Made by a program: the position numbers and the translations under genes
Shown: piece by piece, positions 10,946 to 22,876 of the stretch
How positions within the stretch are numbered: the first letter of the stretch is position 1
How the letters are laid out: the number at the start of each line of letters is the position of its first letter
NCBI GenBank assembly: GCA_035771165.1
Contig: JAWNZC010000091.1
Span: 828,501 to 892,500 of the forward strand
Length of the DNA: 64,000 nucleotides
Origin: Paragorgia papillata
Lineage: Eukaryota > Cnidaria > Anthozoa > Scleralcyonacea > Coralliidae
Direction: 5' to 3'
The notes under the pieces: generated by a model
The model's database searches: none
The model's input: only the letters and a program-made list of their open reading frames with translations
What the model was told of the DNA's origin: nothing

Positions 10946-11689
10946 TCCTTGACTGATTTTTCTTAATATTGTATAAAATACAGCTAAAATATGATTTCAA
11001 TTTGTAAGTTAAAGTCAATAAACAAATTGTGAAATCGGAGACTGTTTCGTGCAATTAGTAGAGAGATATTTGCGTTTAAAAATGTATAGATTGCGCTCTA
11101 CTAAACGAGGCCCTTTCTTCGTTACTCAATAACATCTCCGTCACTAGAACAGTATTACGAGAGAAAGTGCATTCTGTCCGTGGAAAAAATGTAGGTTTCG
11201 ATACTTGGATAACTGTTGAAAGAGAGATGTATTTATAATATTACTATTGTTTAGATATGACGCTCATATTTCAGCCGTTGGGTGATTGATATCTGAGCCC
11301 GCTTTAACTGAATCTATATCTCACATTATGATGATTGGGGAAAAACAAGCACGGTGTATTTCATGTCATAATAGAACATTTTATTTAAGTTTACAAATTA
11401 TTTCCCCAGCTAATACTATCAATGAATTGTCAATGGGAGCATAATTATTTTTATATTAAGATTAATAGCTTCAAAAACTACAGAAGACCCGCTACCTTGT
11501 CGTTGGAAATTTGAGAAATTAACGTATTGCGGCACGCGTCTTAGACGAAGCGAAATCTGGAAGAGGTTGAAATCATTCAATAAATAAATGTAAAGCTTAA
11601 GCCTCTTTTATAGAATGCTTGTAAAGCCACATTTATTCATATGCAGTTGGTTTAATTTCCCCTGCGCAGTTATATACCGCTTATCCAAC

Positions 11690-11810
11690 GGTCTACCACG
11701 GTCTACCATGGGTTTCAAAGGGAATTACATGTATATTAATTTTGTTATATTGTAGTGGTAGACCGTGGTAGACCGTGGTAGACCGTGGTAGACCATGGTA
11801 GACCGTTGCA
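11690..11810. repeat. GGTAGACCGT 10-bp repeats at the palindrome tip
   Basis: The left arm has two units of the inverse form (ACGGTCTACC) and the right arm five units of GGTAGACCGT with one CAT variant, so unit number has changed after the arms were duplicated, or the tip was excised and repaired. Confidence 0.8.
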
Positions 11811-12539
11811 TAAGCGGTATATAACTGCGCAGGGGAAATTAAACCAACTGCATATGAATAAATGTGGCTTTACAAGCATTCTATAAAAGAGGCTTAACCT
11901 TTACATTTATTTATTGAATGATTTCAACCTCTTCCAGATTTCGCTTCGTCTAAGACGCGTGCCGCAAAATGTTAATTTCTCAAGTTTCCAACGACAATGT
12001 AGCGGGTCTTCTGTAGTTTTTGAAGTTATTAATCTTAATATAAAAATAATTATGCCATTAACAATTCATTGATGGTATTAGCTGGGGAAATAATTTTTAA
12101 ATTTAAATAAAATGTTCTATTATGAAATGAAATGCACCGTGCTTGTTTTTCCATAATCGTCAGAATGTCAGATATAGATTCAGTTAAAGCAGGCTCAGAT
12201 ATCAACCAACGGCTGAAATATGAGCGTCATATCTAAACAATAGTAATATTATAAATACATCTCTCTTTCAACAGTTATCCAAGTATCAAAACCTACATTT
12301 TTTTCCATCGACAGAATGCACTTTCTCTCGTAATACCGTTCTAGTGACGTAGATATTATTGAGTAACAAAGAAAGGGCCTCGTAGTAGAGGCAATCTATA
12401 CATTTTTAAATGCAAATATCTCTCTACTAATTGCACGAAACAGTCTCAAATTTTACAATTTGTTTATTGACTTTAATTTACAAATTGAAATCATATTTTA
12501 GCTGTATTTTATACAATATTAAGAAAAATCAGTCAAGGA

Positions 12540-12682
12540 CAATCTTGGACAATAATGCTGTAACACCCCCTCCCCCCGATTCAATGTTGACCGAAATGAA
12601 ACAATGTTGGACTGGAGTTTCATATAACAACATTGAATCGGGGGGAGGGGTTGACTGTTACAACTATTATTGTCCAAGATTG
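12540..12682 (+). repeat. 143-bp palindromic terminal unit, copy B
   Basis: Differs from copy A at only a base or so (AATAATGCTG instead of AATAATGTTG). It abuts the right-hand TA and the LINE sequence GCTTCCAG. Confidence 0.9.
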
Positions 12683-14135
12683 TAGCTTCCAGTTATCTGG
12701 GAAGGTGCTGTTTCAAAAGATTGATGATATTAGTCAACGGAGTTGAAATGTTGGCCAAACACTCTTTATAAATTTTAATAGGAATCTTGTCGGCACCAGG
12801 AGATTTATTTCCGGGCATTTTCAGAATGCACGCCTTAAGATCTGTTGTAGTTACGGCTTTGAAATAAAATTGTTCTAAATTTGATGAACCAGAAGGAATA
12901 GTAGCAGATGTCATAAATACATTGAAGTCCGAAACTAATTTTGTTACGGATTCTGCCGTCCTTTGTCCCACAAAGGTAAAATATTCATTGAACTCATCAC
13001 CACCTTGGTAAACTGTAAAATAGTCGCCGGCCCTCGAGATGTACACTGGGTTTACCTTTGCATTCTTTAACCTTATTTTGGACAAAATCAGTTTCTGCTG
13101 TTTTCAACCTGTTTTTCACTTCTTTCCTTTTAGGTATAGCAGCTATCCAGTCACTATTAAGTTTTGTGGCCCTGGCTCTTTTCAGTAACTGATCACGGGT
13201 TTTCATTCCTTTTAATGGCCGGTGTAATGCAGGGATTACCTTTGTGTTTGAACCTCATTTCTTTAATAGGAGCATGGCATTCAACCACTTGGCCAAAAAG
13301 AGCATTAAAGACATTAACCTTGTCATCTAGTTCATCAACAGTATTTAAAATGTCCCAAGAAATCCTTGAAACGTCTGCTAAAATTCGTAGGGTTATAATG
13401 TTTATAATTTCTTGTTTTAAAATTTGTGGCTTGGAGTTTTGGCTTTTTCAAGTTTAAAGTTGCAATTACGGGAAAATGTCACTAATGGCAGTTCATATGA
13501 CATCACTCTGGATGACCAAATTTGGTGATGTAGTTACTATCACATCTAGCAAAGTGCTTGAGTTGGCCGTTACCCTAGTAGGTTGAGAAATTAGTTGTAT
13601 CAAATTAAAAGAGGTACAAAATTCTTTAAGACAGATGGATTCGGGTCTGTTGGACAGCATATCGCAGTTTAGATCACCTGCAATAAAAACTTCTTTGCCT
13701 AAGGACAGAGCGTCAGTTAATGATGGTGCTAATTCATTCACAAAACAAGTTAACTGAGTATCAGGTGGACGGTGTGCAACACATACTATAATTGATTTAA
13801 GTTTAGCATGTTGTATCTTCAACCACAACTGATGAAGACCGCATTCAGATATTTTAGAAATGGAATTTAGGACCTCAACCTTTAAAAGTTTGTACGTAGA
13901 TAGGCACACACACCACCGCCCTTCTTATGTTCAAGTCTGTACACTTTATATCCTGGTATATTTATTTCTTTGTTTGTCACCGACGAATTCAACCAGGTTT
14001 CGGAAATAGTAAAAATTTCAATGTCATTTCGCAGTACAAAATTTTCAACCTGAATAAAATCAGTTCTGTTCTTCAAAGATCTAGCATAAAAATGGGCAAG
14101 TTTTATCCTTTTAAGAGAAGATGTCGTCATTGCTG
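12683..14135 (-). pseudogene. LINE ORF2: endonuclease, linker and start of RT
   Basis: The upstream half of the same ORF2. An APE-type endonuclease is split by a frameshift near 13895: RIKLAHFYARSLKNRTDFIQ and IFTISETWLNSSV on one side, then LHQLWLKIQHAKLKSIIVCV-AHRPPD, FIAGDLNCDML and STLLDVIVTTSP on the other. These contain the E-T-W and G-D-L-N metal-site motifs; the final S-D-H motif is degraded (after SDVI). Next come fragments of the linker (MKTRDQLLKRARATKLNSDW) and the RT-leading segment NKSPGADKIPIKIYKECLAN with LTNIINLLKQHLP. The frame then meets the palindromic insertion. Confidence 0.85.
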
Positions 14136-15497
14136 GTAATGAATGCGTCTGGATACTGATGCAATTTGAAATATTCCTTTCGCGGCTAAAATGATTTCTA
14201 CGTTTTTTCTTGTCAGTTATTCGAACAGTAATATTTAAGTTGTTTTGCTCATTATCTGGTGAAACGAGATTCAGGTCAGTATTGTTGATTCCGGGTTGCC
14301 CTGCGAACAAAATCCAAATACTTTCGCCAATCCTCTGTGTGGCGAACGGGTCGAGTCGGAGAGGTTCTTTTCGGATACCGACGCCGAAAAAAAGGCTGGT
14401 AAGATTTATTTCTATTCGCACAGCCTCTCGCAGCCATGGTTTGCGTATTACTGGGCCACCCTACACTGGGTATTTTATAATTATGATTGTTCTTTTTTGC
14501 TCCTGCACTATTCATACTGGCGCCGTTAGTGTTTTTTTCAGACGGTTTTGGTAAGTTGATCAGAGGCAGGCAGCCCATCCATTCTGGTATCTTTGATGAA
14601 ATTCGGGTCGAATTTTGACAATTCCGAGTGTTTATTTCCTTAGCCCGTATTAATGATTCAGGACTTTTGGATGGGACTCGCATTTGACCTGCTAAGCGAA
14701 CATCTTTATCCGCATTAGTCGCCTCATTACTAAGTTGTTTCTGACCAACTGGTTGAACAATGGGATGTAAATTTTCTAAGGAATCATCAACACATGGTGC
14801 AAATGGTTCTTCTCCAGGCGTGAAATTTTCATTGTCTAAATATTCATTTTTCGGTTCGCTGTTAGTTTGAATATGTCCGCCGAAATTTTTAATTTGTTTT
14901 TGACCAACTGGTTGAGCTAAGGGATGTAAATTTTCTAAGGAATCATCAACACATAATGCCTCAGGAGCATGCAGTTCCTCTCCAAGCGTGAAATTATTAT
15001 TGTCGAAGACATCATTTTTCAGTTCGCTATTAATTTGAATATGTCCGCCGACATTCAAAAGCTTATCCTTAAGAATTCTGAGATCATGTTCCATCTTAAG
15101 TCTTTTTTGTTTTTTTCTCGCAAAGTTCCTGTTTCAGGCAATCTATCATATGTATACAGTGGTCCGCAGAGGAACATACCTTCTGAACATTTGCCAGGCT
15201 TTGGAGGGAGTCGACTCTTAGTTGCAACACTTCGATGTTTAGCTTCATATCTTCGAACTCAGATAGGATTGTGTCGCAGCGGCAACTTCGATTAGCTCGA
15301 TCAAATACAGTTCCAGTAGGACCGTCAGCAGCTTCCTTATTTGCGAAGACCTTGATTCAATCAGTCGAAAGCTCTTGATCCATAGTCGGTTTTGTGTTGA
15401 TGTTCTCGGGTTGGCTTTCATTTGTTTCTCTGCTAAACTCAACATTGGCCTCTGGAGTAACTTGTTCCTTAATAGAACCTCGACGAGTCACAACCAT
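14136..15497 (-). pseudogene. LINE ORF1 and 5' region
   Basis: The minus strand starts at an ATG at 15497 (MVVTRRGSIKEQVTPEANVE). After a stop at QELSTD the frame goes on with RSCRCDTILSEFEDMKLNIE-VLQLRVDSLQ, a coiled-coil-like tract common in ORF1 of CR1-like elements. A frame change near 15095 leads into MEHDLRILKDKLLNVGGHIQ, two copies of a ~43-residue repeat containing CVDDSLENLHP and QPVGQKQ, and a basic C-terminal part with RRRYPKRTSP, which would bind the element RNA. The repeat may be a local duplication. ORF1 function is inferred from position and composition. Confidence 0.65.
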
Positions 15498-18137
15498 GGC
15501 TCGTTTTCTTTCTAGACAGCTTTTTAATATTTTTCTTTACCATGTACTGTGGCTCCGTTCATACAATCCGTCTCCTTACGATAGGTTCTCCTTACGATAG
15601 GTTCTCATTGTGAGTATCACCTAGGTTGTTGAGCTCAGGAGTTGATTGAAGGATACACTGTTTTCTTTACAGGTTTCAGTCAATGGCTTTAAAGGTATGA
15701 TAACATTTATAGAGAGTCCAATGTTTAAGTCCCTTCATGCAGGAAGTCACTACATCATTCCAAAGAGGCTAAGTCAAGATGTGGTCGAATCGTTTTTTCT
15801 CTGCAAAGACAGGCCTGTGGGGGCACAAACAACATGACGGCCTACACCTATGGATACAACATAAACAGCGCACTTGCATAATCAACAAAGTTGCTGTCTA
15901 AGAAACAAACAAATGTTTTTGAAAATGATGGTGTTGAGCTTGGTGAAGATCAACATTGTTCCAGTCTTCCAAAGAGGAACAATGTTCAGGGCATATTCAA
16001 CAGAAACCTGTGGCCAATACATCTTTAGTAATAATATAGGCATCCACATAATATAAGCTGTTTTGGCCTACAGAGTTTACATACAGTCACCCAATCACCA
16101 TATTTGCTTAATATTAAGTGTACATGTATAGCAAATGTTACAGTATAGTCAAAATATTGTTTTGTAAGTCCTTGCTGCAATAATCATCAGCTGCAATAAT
16201 CATCAGCTGCAATAATCATCACTCCTAAAACAGGAGAAATTGCCACTGTTTTAGTCTTAGAGAAACAGGACAGAAACAAAACCCACTATAAACCAATGAT
16301 ACTTGTGGCAAACTATTTTATACTAAGTCAAGTAACACAGAAAGTGAGAAGAGGCAGGAAAAGGAAGAATATTTGGAAAACTTGTCAAAGAAAAAACTGA
16401 CAAATGTTATGTACCAAAAAAAGCTCTTCAGCTTAGGGTTAGTTACTGCAGCACAACTATCTGCTTATTTTGAGAAATATTATGTAAATGTTTGTTGTTT
16501 TTAATGTACAAGTTGTATTAAGTTGTTAAGCCCCACACACACATTGACAAAGTTTTCCTTGACAAGTTCCTTGGTAGCATTACTTCCTCATGTGTACAAT
16601 GAACAAATTTTTTCCTGCAAGTTTTTCTTGACAAGCTCTATATTTTCCTGTGTACGGCTATACAATTTTAAGTCCCGTATAGACGCGACCAAGTTTTCTT
16701 TTAGAATTTTCTTCTTGTGTGTACATGTATGTCATAAGTTGCTAAATTTTTCCTTGATAATTTTCCCTGATCCTTGTCATGGAAAAAACTTGTCAATTTA
16801 TGCTGTACACACAAGCAAAGAAAATGTCATGTGAAGAGAAAACGTTGGTTGTATACACAAGGCTTTAGTGTTCAAAAAATCTCTTCCAGACAGAATTCAA
16901 ACCAGCAACTTTCTGAAAACTAGTTAGACACTCCAACCGTTGAGGTAATAGAACTCAGAAGGAAAATGAAGGTTAATCTCGGTATTTAAACATGGGAACG
17001 AGTGAGGCCACAAGTACTTATTGAACTGAAAGTCACATTGTAACAGTTAATTTCCAGACAAATGTTAGTTTTTTTTAATGCTAACAACTGGACACAGCTT
17101 CTACAGTAAATACAAGACGGTCACAGAAAGGCATTTCAAAAATTAAATATAATATTTTGTTGCATTAGCTTGGCTACCACTGTAGTGTAATATTTGGTAT
17201 AGATTTTATAAAGAACATGCAGAATTATTTTGTTGTTATTAAATAGGCAATGGCTGTATAATTATTTAGTAAATTATTGTGCAATTATAATAATTACTTA
17301 GCTATTGGGCTACCAGATTACAGCGCTTATGAAGCACAGCACAGTACAGTAGAGTAGAGTACAGTACAGTGCAGTGAAGTACAGTACTACAGTGTACTGT
17401 ACAGAATGTTTAGTACAGAATGCCTACACGTCGCTAAAATGTGATTTTTCAATTGGTTGTTTATGACAAACATGTACGATTTTCGCTATCAATTCAACAA
17501 GCTTTATAGTCCTCTTTCTAAAATGGCAACCGGTTTATTTTATGTGCATATAAATTGTTCTTTATGACCTTGTTTTAGAGTAAAACGTCTTTTAAATTTA
17601 AGACATAATAATGAAGTCATACATAAGGGCCAATTTATATACACATAAAAGGATGTTAAATTGGAATAATGTTCATGCAAGCTAAAATATTTAAGTTGCC
17701 ATGTTTTTATTGCATTACTCGGATTTTATTTAATACAAGGAAACAGAAAACTTTATCACAGTAACTCTGACGAAAATATAGGGTTAAATGGACACTTAAA
17801 AACTAGAACACGCTACTTTCGTTGTATAAAATTTAAGCCATTCAATTTGTCTAAAAATATTGTACATTGCTACAAAACAAATTAATGCTGAATTTGTCAG
17901 ATAGCATGGGTTACTGACACTTAGTTAGTATTAGAATTGCCAATAATTGATATAACGTAGTATCATTTACTGCTGAGCGTTTATATTAGAGATAAATTTT
18001 ATCTTTTTATTTCTTGTGATAAATTTTGTCACAAGAAATCACTGACATTGGAATTGACAAAAAATTGTGCTTTCACATCTCTTTACTAAGTGAGTAAGTA
18101 ATTAAGATAAAGATTAAGTACTTATTACTTTTATTAT
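15498..18137. other. non-coding stretch with simple repeats
   Basis: About 2.6 kb with no supported gene. It has a 15-bp tandem (CTGCAATAATCATCA, three units, about 16170-16220) and an ACAGT/AGAGT-rich run at about 17335-17405. Part of it (17570-17660) shares CATAAGGGC-AATTTATAT with the hairpin at 21892-21985. Confidence 0.5.
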
Positions 18138-18463
18138 TAACACTTTGAGGCCTGGACCTCTACCTGTGCTGAATAAACTCGTCTGGCGTTAGCCAGAATA
18201 AAATACTGAAGACTCGTCGTCAGGCTTCAAAGTGTTAAACAGATCGGTTTTAACACTTTGAGGCCTGGACCTCCCCCTGTGCTGAATAAAATCGTCTGGC
18301 GTTAGCCAGAATGAAATACTGAAGACTCGTCGTCAGGCTTCAAAGTGTTAAACAGATCGGTTTTAACACTTTGAGGGCTGGACCTCCCCCTGTGCTGAAT
18401 AAAATCGTCTGCCCTTAGCCAGAATAAAATACTGAAGACTCGTCGTCAGGATTCAAAGTGTTA
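18138..18463. repeat. three tandem 113-bp units, each with inverted ends
   Basis: Units start at 18138, 18251 and 18364 and differ by a few bases. Each begins TAACACTTTGAGGCCTG and closes with AGGCTTCAAAGTGTTA, so each is a complete short TIR element plus a spacer (AACAGATCGGTTT). Core CGTCTGGCGTTAGCCAGAAT is shared with the copies at 45055-45149 and 58661-58700. Confidence 0.9.
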
Positions 18464-19694
18464 ATATATCTGTGGTTACAATACAGTATATCTCTGCCAG
18501 TGTAAATTATTATTGATTTAGTTTAGGATTTAGGTCATTATTGATTTACTTAGTTTAGGATTGGTGCATTTTTTTTCAAACTTATTAAAGTACCAAACTT
18601 GTTTGTGGCACGCAATATAATTAAAAAACTCATTAATAATTAATAAGGAAACACAAAGGAAATCAGTGCCATGTCGGTCGTTTTATATGTGATAAAATTT
18701 TCCTTAACATTTCTTCCTGATTTTTACGGTTTAAACAACGTCGATTTTCAAGATAACTACGCCAATGAACTAATGTAATGTGTCATTTTTTAAGCCATTC
18801 AAAACACTCGCAGAACGTGTCAGCTAACTCGGCTATCGCCTCGTGTTTTAAATCTGATACAACACTAATGCTCGTGTTTTAAATATTACATAAAGTGGCA
18901 AAGCTATCCTTCTGCATAATTTCGCCAAGTAAACTTTTTTTTTCATAGAGATATACCACGTAAGCCTATGACGAACAGCATTTATACAACCCCTCTCCTA
19001 TATTAACTCAAGTTTTCTTGGCAACAGATTGCAACTCAACAGCATGTTTCTCTGTCGGTTTTCTTGCTTATCGCAATGAATTATTTTTTTGTTTTCTTTT
19101 TTTATTCACTTTGGTACTGTACATGTATCCATCTTGGTTTTTCAGCTCAAAACGTAAAGTTTTGTCTTTCAAAAATGGAAGTGTTGAGTCAACCTTTTTT
19201 GTTGTCAAAACAAATGTTGCAACGTCGATATGAGTGTAGTTGCAATGTAAAGATAATTTTTATGTAATGTTTAAAACACGAACATCAGTGTTTTATCAAG
19301 TTTGTTACACGTGCTGTGATTGTTTTGAACAACTTAAAAAACGATCCGTTATTGCTTGTTTTTGCTTCGTTTCATTCAATTGCTAATTAGGATGACAATT
19401 TTATATAAAATTGATGACAATTTTATACATTTTATATAAAATTGTTTGTTCATTAGTATTCTTTATATAAAAGTCTATGTTCATTAAGTTTTAGCAGGTA
19501 AAACCATCGACATGGTACTGATTTAAAATGGTACTAATATAAACTCCTAAAAGCCGATATTTACCTTGCTGTATGTGTTGGAACATTTTTCATTTAACTT
19601 TATTCATATTGGCGCTGCCGCTTGAGAGAAAACATTTCATGGTATCAGTGTCTATGCCAATCAAACTGTTGCTAATCGTTGAAATGCAAATCGT
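18464..19694. other. non-coding, AT-rich
   Basis: No supported gene; the overlapping short frames at 19018-19267 are hydrophobic AT-rich noise. Confidence 0.45.
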
Positions 19695-19796
19695 AATGTA
19701 GTAAGGTTGGTGTACTGCCGAAATTATTGAACGTAGATTGCTAACGTTAGTAATGTACGTTCTGTAATTTCGGCAGTACACCAACCTTACTACATT
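19695..19796. mobile_element. ~100-bp near-perfect hairpin element
   Basis: AATGTAGTAAGGTTGGTGTA at 19695 is repeated inverted up to 19796, with arms of about 40 bp and one or two mismatches. Likely a small foldback MITE; no target duplication is clear. Confidence 0.75.
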
Positions 19797-20059
19797 TCAA
19801 GCTATTGCTAATACGGTTGATCATGACTAAGTTGGTCTAAGATCGTTTCACTTTTGTTTTTTTTCCATAAAGGTCAGAAACCTTTTCTGACTAGCTACGT
19901 CAGACTAGCTACACCACTCTTTATGTTTTGATATTTTGTGACACGCCGCTTATACTCGAAGTTTTATGCTAATTCTGTATCAGAATTTACGATTTAGTTT
20001 GTGAATGACTATATCAAACATTCCCCCCTTGTTATAGGCCGATGTTCTTTGGCAGCAAC

Positions 20060-20667
20060 CAGGCTCGGACTGGCCTATGTGCCATTGTGCCATGGCACAT
20101 GGGCCCTTCTGGGACATCAAAATGGGCCCCTGACCAGACACACCCATAAAATATCAAATTGAAAGCATTGAAGCAATTTCTTAATTCTGCATTTGTGAAA
20201 TTAGTGATAAGGAAACTACTCAAAATAGTTTGCAACAGATCAACAGTAACACTTTGGAAGCAGTAATGATTTGTTCTATAGAAGTTGATTTACTGAAGGC
20301 TGTTGATAACGAGGCAGTGTATCGAAAACTTGCGTCAAAGTCCTCGTAAGTGGAACAGATTCTTATGTTCTGAAATGTTAAAAATGTTTTGTTCTAAATG
20401 TTGAAAAGTCCTGAAATATGTTGTATTTTGTGTAAATTGTGTGTTTTATATGACGTTTTAATGTTTTATAATCTCCGGAATTCTATAAAATCTTCCCCCA
20501 AAACGCAGGAAATGCCATTTCAGAGACTCTAGATTTCAACATTTTTCGGGGGGGCATGCCCCCCGACCCCCCTAGAGGCTTCTCCAATTGTCCCCCTAGG
20601 CACCTAGGCCTGGGTCCCCTCGCAGCTGAAATGGCAAGGCCCCTAACTTGGGCCCAGTCCGAGCCTG
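20060..20667 (+). mobile_element. 608-bp non-autonomous hAT-like element
   Basis: The ends CAGGCTCGGACTGGCC and GGGCCCAGTCCGAGCCTG are inverted and of hAT type. Flanks share CAGCAAC (20053-20059 and 20668-20674), a 7-8 bp target duplication given the ambiguous G/C at the borders. The plus strand at 20220-20350 reads INSNTLEAVMICSIEVDLLK, which resembles the C-terminus of TTF-zinc-finger hAT transposases, so this may be an internally deleted derivative. A G/C-rich GGGGGGGCATGCCCCCCGAC palindrome lies near the right end. Confidence 0.7.
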
Positions 20668-20918
20668 CAGCAACACAACTACGATATCGTAGTTATGTAC
20701 CACTAATGCAAACCAGGAGCGCATCCACGCCATATATTTGACTTTTATGCCACAGACGGTTGTGCCCGCCAATTCATGGGTTCAGAGGTAGATGACGGTA
20801 AAAGGTCTTATGGTGCTGTTCTAATGTCAGCTTTTCAAACATTTTGTAAAGGTACCTATTGATTGAAAAACATTGTTTCTTTATTGGAAAATTCCAGATT
20901 ACATGATTTAGAACCGTT

Positions 20919-21548
20919 TTGGGGGTTCTTCTGTTTATAGAGCGTGGTGTAAGGCATGATTCTCCGTGCCATCCATCAGCTACATCGAATCAACCGTCCA
21001 TTCCTCCAGAAGTTCTAGTACCGTCTGATCCTCCGCTGCAGCCCTCTGTTTCGTCGTCGCCTTCTTCGCGTCCTTCCGTATCTGATTCAACAACAACTTT
21101 ACCGTCTGAACCTCCACTGCAGCCCTCTGTTTCTTCGTCGCCTTCTTTGAGTCTTTCCATATCTGATTCAACAACAAACCTCTGATTCTTCACTACAATC
21201 CTCTGTTTCTTCGTCGGCTTCTACTACGGTATCTGTTCCTGCCACAATCTTACGTCTGGTCCTTCTCTATAACCACCTCAGTCTGCATCATCGATGAATT
21301 CTCCTTTGGTAATGTTAAAAGATAAAGGACCTGTTGCCATGGGATTTCTAGATTCTACCAGAAGAAAGCTTCATGGCCATTACCTACCTTCTGCTTTTGA
21401 TTGTGTGTTGGTAAATTGGGTAAAATGCGAAGGAATTGAAGCCCCACTTCTTCTTGGCGATTTAGAGGAAAACTCTGTTCTTGTTCCAAATCAATATTTT
21501 GCTTTACCCAAATCCAGTCTTTTTAAAGTTTTAGTTAGGACCACTTAA
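20919..21548 (+). CDS. Ser/Pro-repeat reading frame plus unrecognised C-terminal segment
   Basis: From 20919 the plus strand reads through two and a partial third copy of a 78-bp minisatellite that encodes PLQPSVSSSPSSRPSVSDST-like repeats, stopping at 21183-21185. A second frame at 21294-21548 (VAMGFLDSTRRKLHGHYLPS, then VNWVKCEGIEAPLLLGDLEE) looks like a genuine folded segment, with even codon use and a proper stop. The two would join only by splicing or a frameshift. I do not recognise the family. It may be the end of a gene carried by another element, or a small host exon. Confidence 0.4.
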
Positions 21549-22876
21549 ATCTTATCTTTTTTACTTTTTTCTTTGAAATTTCTCTTTATCGCGTTACTTG
21601 AAATTTTATAGTTATTGTATGTAATTGATGCCTATCTAGGCGTCGAACTTTTCATGTCCATGAACTAATGCAATAATATTATGGAAGGTGTATTGTTAAT
21701 TGATAATTATCAGCTGCCCATAGAACTTATTCACAAATGGCCGCCATTCGCCAAATTACTAATTCTTTTATGTTAAATTAAGTTATACGTCCATGTCCTA
21801 TTTACACGAATTGCCATCCTTAGGTTAGGTTGTGTGTTGGGGTAAGGCTTTCATGAAGTACTTGGGTTATGTAGGACATGGAATTATTACCTTAAATTAG
21901 CCCTTATGAACTCGTTTTCATGTGCATAATTCAAAATAATTTTTACTTTAAAAGGACGTCATAAGGGCTAATTTATATGCATATTAAATAATTTAATTTA
22001 ATTGTCGGCTATTTATGAATAAGGTCTATGCATGAAGAAGAAAAAGGGAAGCAATAAATTAACCTGTTCAAACATTGATTGACAAACCACAAAGTTTATT
22101 CAACATAAATTCAGCTATTTTGCTGTTTATTTTTTGTTAAGTGCTTAACGCAGGAGTTTACTCATATAGAATGCTAATTGTGAGCAATTATTTGTAAAGA
22201 GTAGACGCCATTATTTGAAAATAATAAAGGCAATTCTTTGAAAGATAGAAATAATGTACGAATGGTATTAATAATTTGTTGTATTTCAAGGGTGTGAATT
22301 ATTTCTCTTAGATTATATATATTTTAAAGTAGTTACACAATAGCACGATAACACGATTACTGCATGGAAAGTGCGACGTACGGTTTCATATAATAATTGT
22401 GTTTCATATATAGGCGAGTGAGTCAATAATGTACCGACTTCAAGTGAATATAATATCGTAGAAAGCAATTTTCATATTGACTTTATTTTTTTTGTTTTAG
22501 AACAATATTAAATAGAGTATCAACTGCAAAGCGGAAGCTAACACAATTACAAAATATGATTGTCTGACTTTTCCATACATGATTGATTTTTTTCTGCCTT
22601 ACTATTATTTCATATATGGCTTCATCTAATGGAAGACAGTATATATTATATAATTATAAACTACAAAACCCGTTTCAACAAAACCTGTAAACTCATTATT
22701 AGCGTGGAACAACGCTATAAATTTAAATATTGTTAGCTGTATATGTCTTGATAAGAAAATGTAAACCTATATAATTGTGAACACGCGGATGGAAAAACCA
22801 ACTAAAAACGCGTTTGAAACACCTGTAAATAGAGGGTCGGCCAAGGCTTCAAAATATTACTTTTGATTGTTTTTTT
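21549..22876. other. non-coding stretch
   Basis: No supported gene. A hairpin of AAATTAGCCCTTATGA and its complement occupies 21892-21985. Confidence 0.45.

Larger units (their letters stand above)
10803..12682. mobile_element. 1,880-bp palindromic composite element inserted in the LINE
   Basis: The insertion is flanked by TA on both sides (10801-10802 and 12683-12684) and interrupts LINE ORF2. Each end is a 143-bp self-complementary unit (10803-10945 and 12540-12682, direct copies). Between them a near-perfect inverted repeat of about 1.6 kb folds back on itself: the left arm is about 10946-11709, the right arm about 11756-12539, and the unpaired centre about 46 bp. The arms differ in the number of a 10-bp repeat. 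The 143-bp units have no TA at their inner ends, so the whole composite, not each unit, appears to have transposed. No coding frame is convincing; mobilisation by a Tc1/mariner-type transposase is inferred from the TA. Confidence 0.85.

Noticed and set aside
12431..12685. Frame repeated at 10800-11054 and 12431-12685
   Set aside because: It is the inverted palindrome arm read twice, not a conserved protein.
18138..18463. CRISPR array
   Set aside because: Three whole-unit tandem repeats without unique spacers in a eukaryotic genome.
20556..20741. Pro-rich frame MPPDPPRGFSNCPPRHLGLG
   Set aside because: It is the G/C-rich right end of the hAT-like element.
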